Assembly (NCBI RefSeq): GCF_002283555.1
Contig: NZ_MVOI01000006.1
Span: forward strand, 638,040-702,039
Reading direction: 5' to 3'
DNA from: Rubrivirga sp. SAORIC476
GTDB lineage: Bacteria; Bacteroidota; Rhodothermia; Rhodothermales; Rubricoccaceae
DNA length: 64,000 bases
Of the stretch, positions 63,592 through 64,000 are shown piece after piece. Position numbers and translations under genes: made by a program. The notes beneath the pieces are model-generated. The model was not told the origin of the DNA. It saw only the letters and a program-made list of their open reading frames with translations, and ran no database searches. How positions within the stretch are numbered: position 1 is the first letter of the stretch; each line of letters begins with the position of its first letter.

Positions 63592-64000
63592 ATGGCAACT
63601 GCGATCCGCCCCGACGAAGTGACCGGCGTGCTCCGCGAGGAGCTCGGCAACTTCTCCTCCGAGACCGACACCTACGAGGTCGGCACCGTGCTCCAGGTGG
63701 GCGACGGCATCGCCCGGCTCTACGGCCTGAGCAAGGTGCAGGCCGGTGAGCTCATCGAGTTCCCCCAGACCGGCGTGACCGGCATGGTCCTCAACCTCGA
63801 AGAGGACAACGTCGGCGCGGTGCTGTTCGGCGGTGCCAACGAGGTCAAGGAGGGCCACGAGGCGCGTCGCTCTGGCCGCATCGCCTCCATCAAGGTGGGC
63901 GAGGGCATGCTCGGCCGCGTGGTGGACCCGCTCGGCAACCCGCTCGATGGCAAGGGCCCGATCACGGGCGAGACCTTCGAGATGCCCATCGAGCGCAAGG
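63592..64000 (+). CDS. atpA: ATP synthase F1 subunit alpha (N-terminal part; cut by window edge)
   Basis: 136 residues from the ATG at 63592 before the edge. MATAIRPDEVTGVLREEL opens, then the beta-barrel domain: YEVGTVLQVGDGIARLYGLSKVQAGELIEF, GMVLNLEEDNVGAVLFGG, and the switch into the nucleotide domain VGEGMLGRVVDPLGNPLDGKGPI. The P-loop lies beyond the window. Together with beta it forms the catalytic hexamer. Confidence 0.95.
   Translation, partial: MATAIRPDEVTGVLREELGNFSSETDTYEVGTVLQVGDGIARLYGLSKVQAGELIEFPQTGVTGMVLNLEEDNVGAVLFGGANEVKEGHEARRSGRIASIKVGEGMLGRVVDPLGNPLDGKGPITGETFEMPIERK

Overview
The window is one contiguous, gene-dense piece of a bacterial chromosome with very high GC. 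It carries no phage, transposase, IS end, CRISPR array, rRNA or complete tRNA that I can recognise. Gene content and signals point to a Rhodothermota/Bacteroidota-type organism, perhaps a marine Rubricoccaceae relative (inference). The reasons are an almost complete lack of Shine-Dalgarno sequences, a recurring -7-like element TAnnTTnnG resembling the Bacteroidota TAnnTTTG box, many lipoproteins, a TIGR02999-type sigma factor beside TPR-kinases, a fused Kgd-type oxoglutarate dehydrogenase and an atp cluster beginning with an AtpI-like gene. No stretch above about 300 bases is gene-free. The largest gaps are 32487-32779 (clpB/hybrid kinase, divergent), 50968-51202, 45162-45395, 10456-10667 and 59402-59611, and they hold promoters or hairpins at most.

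Layout. 1-489: start of a leftward gene cut by the window edge. 640-6888: alpha/beta hydrolase, acyl-CoA carboxylase beta subunit, HAD phosphatase, an unknown protein with a doubled EPLWK motif, a lipoprotein. 6913-10949: smc and a small acidic protein. 11054-16898: envelope proteins (L,D-transpeptidase, secreted HExxH protein, OmpA-like protein, LCCL lipoprotein). 16950-22718: ECF sigma factor followed by two membrane Ser/Thr kinases with TPR tails. 22845-25446: an ECF42-like cassette (double DGPF/YCII protein, VOC protein, TPR-sigma factor). 25550-29783: MATE exporter, aspartoacylase-family enzyme, second LCCL lipoprotein, second VOC protein, lipoprotein. 29826-37156: clpB, a large hybrid sensor kinase and a CbpA-type DnaJ.

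37230-45161 is a leftward block: SdiA-regulated-type propeller, a 1252-residue phosphoesterase-like/kinase-like/beta-barrel protein, a Pycsar-effector-like (DUF5706) membrane protein, SixA and a DUF389 protein. The first three form the most unusual unit in the window. 45396-47304: yebC, ruvC and a DinB-family gene. 47307-50967: small hypotheticals, a lipoprotein and a NatAB-like ABC exporter. 51203-52168: an exported protein with five LTxxQ motifs. 52329-59107: kgd, an unknown gene, then proB and proA, with tight spacing. 59204-59401: rpsU. 59612-60208: rdgB. 60379 to the right edge: atpI-like, atpB, atpE, atpF, atpH and the start of atpA, with strong hairpins in three of the intercistronic gaps.

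The commonest non-coding element is a GC-rich palindrome built on CCGCCTCGG / CCGAGGCGG. It usually lies at gene ends, where it probably works as a terminator, often bidirectionally between convergent genes. It also occurs between divergent genes, so it may be a dispersed repeat family.
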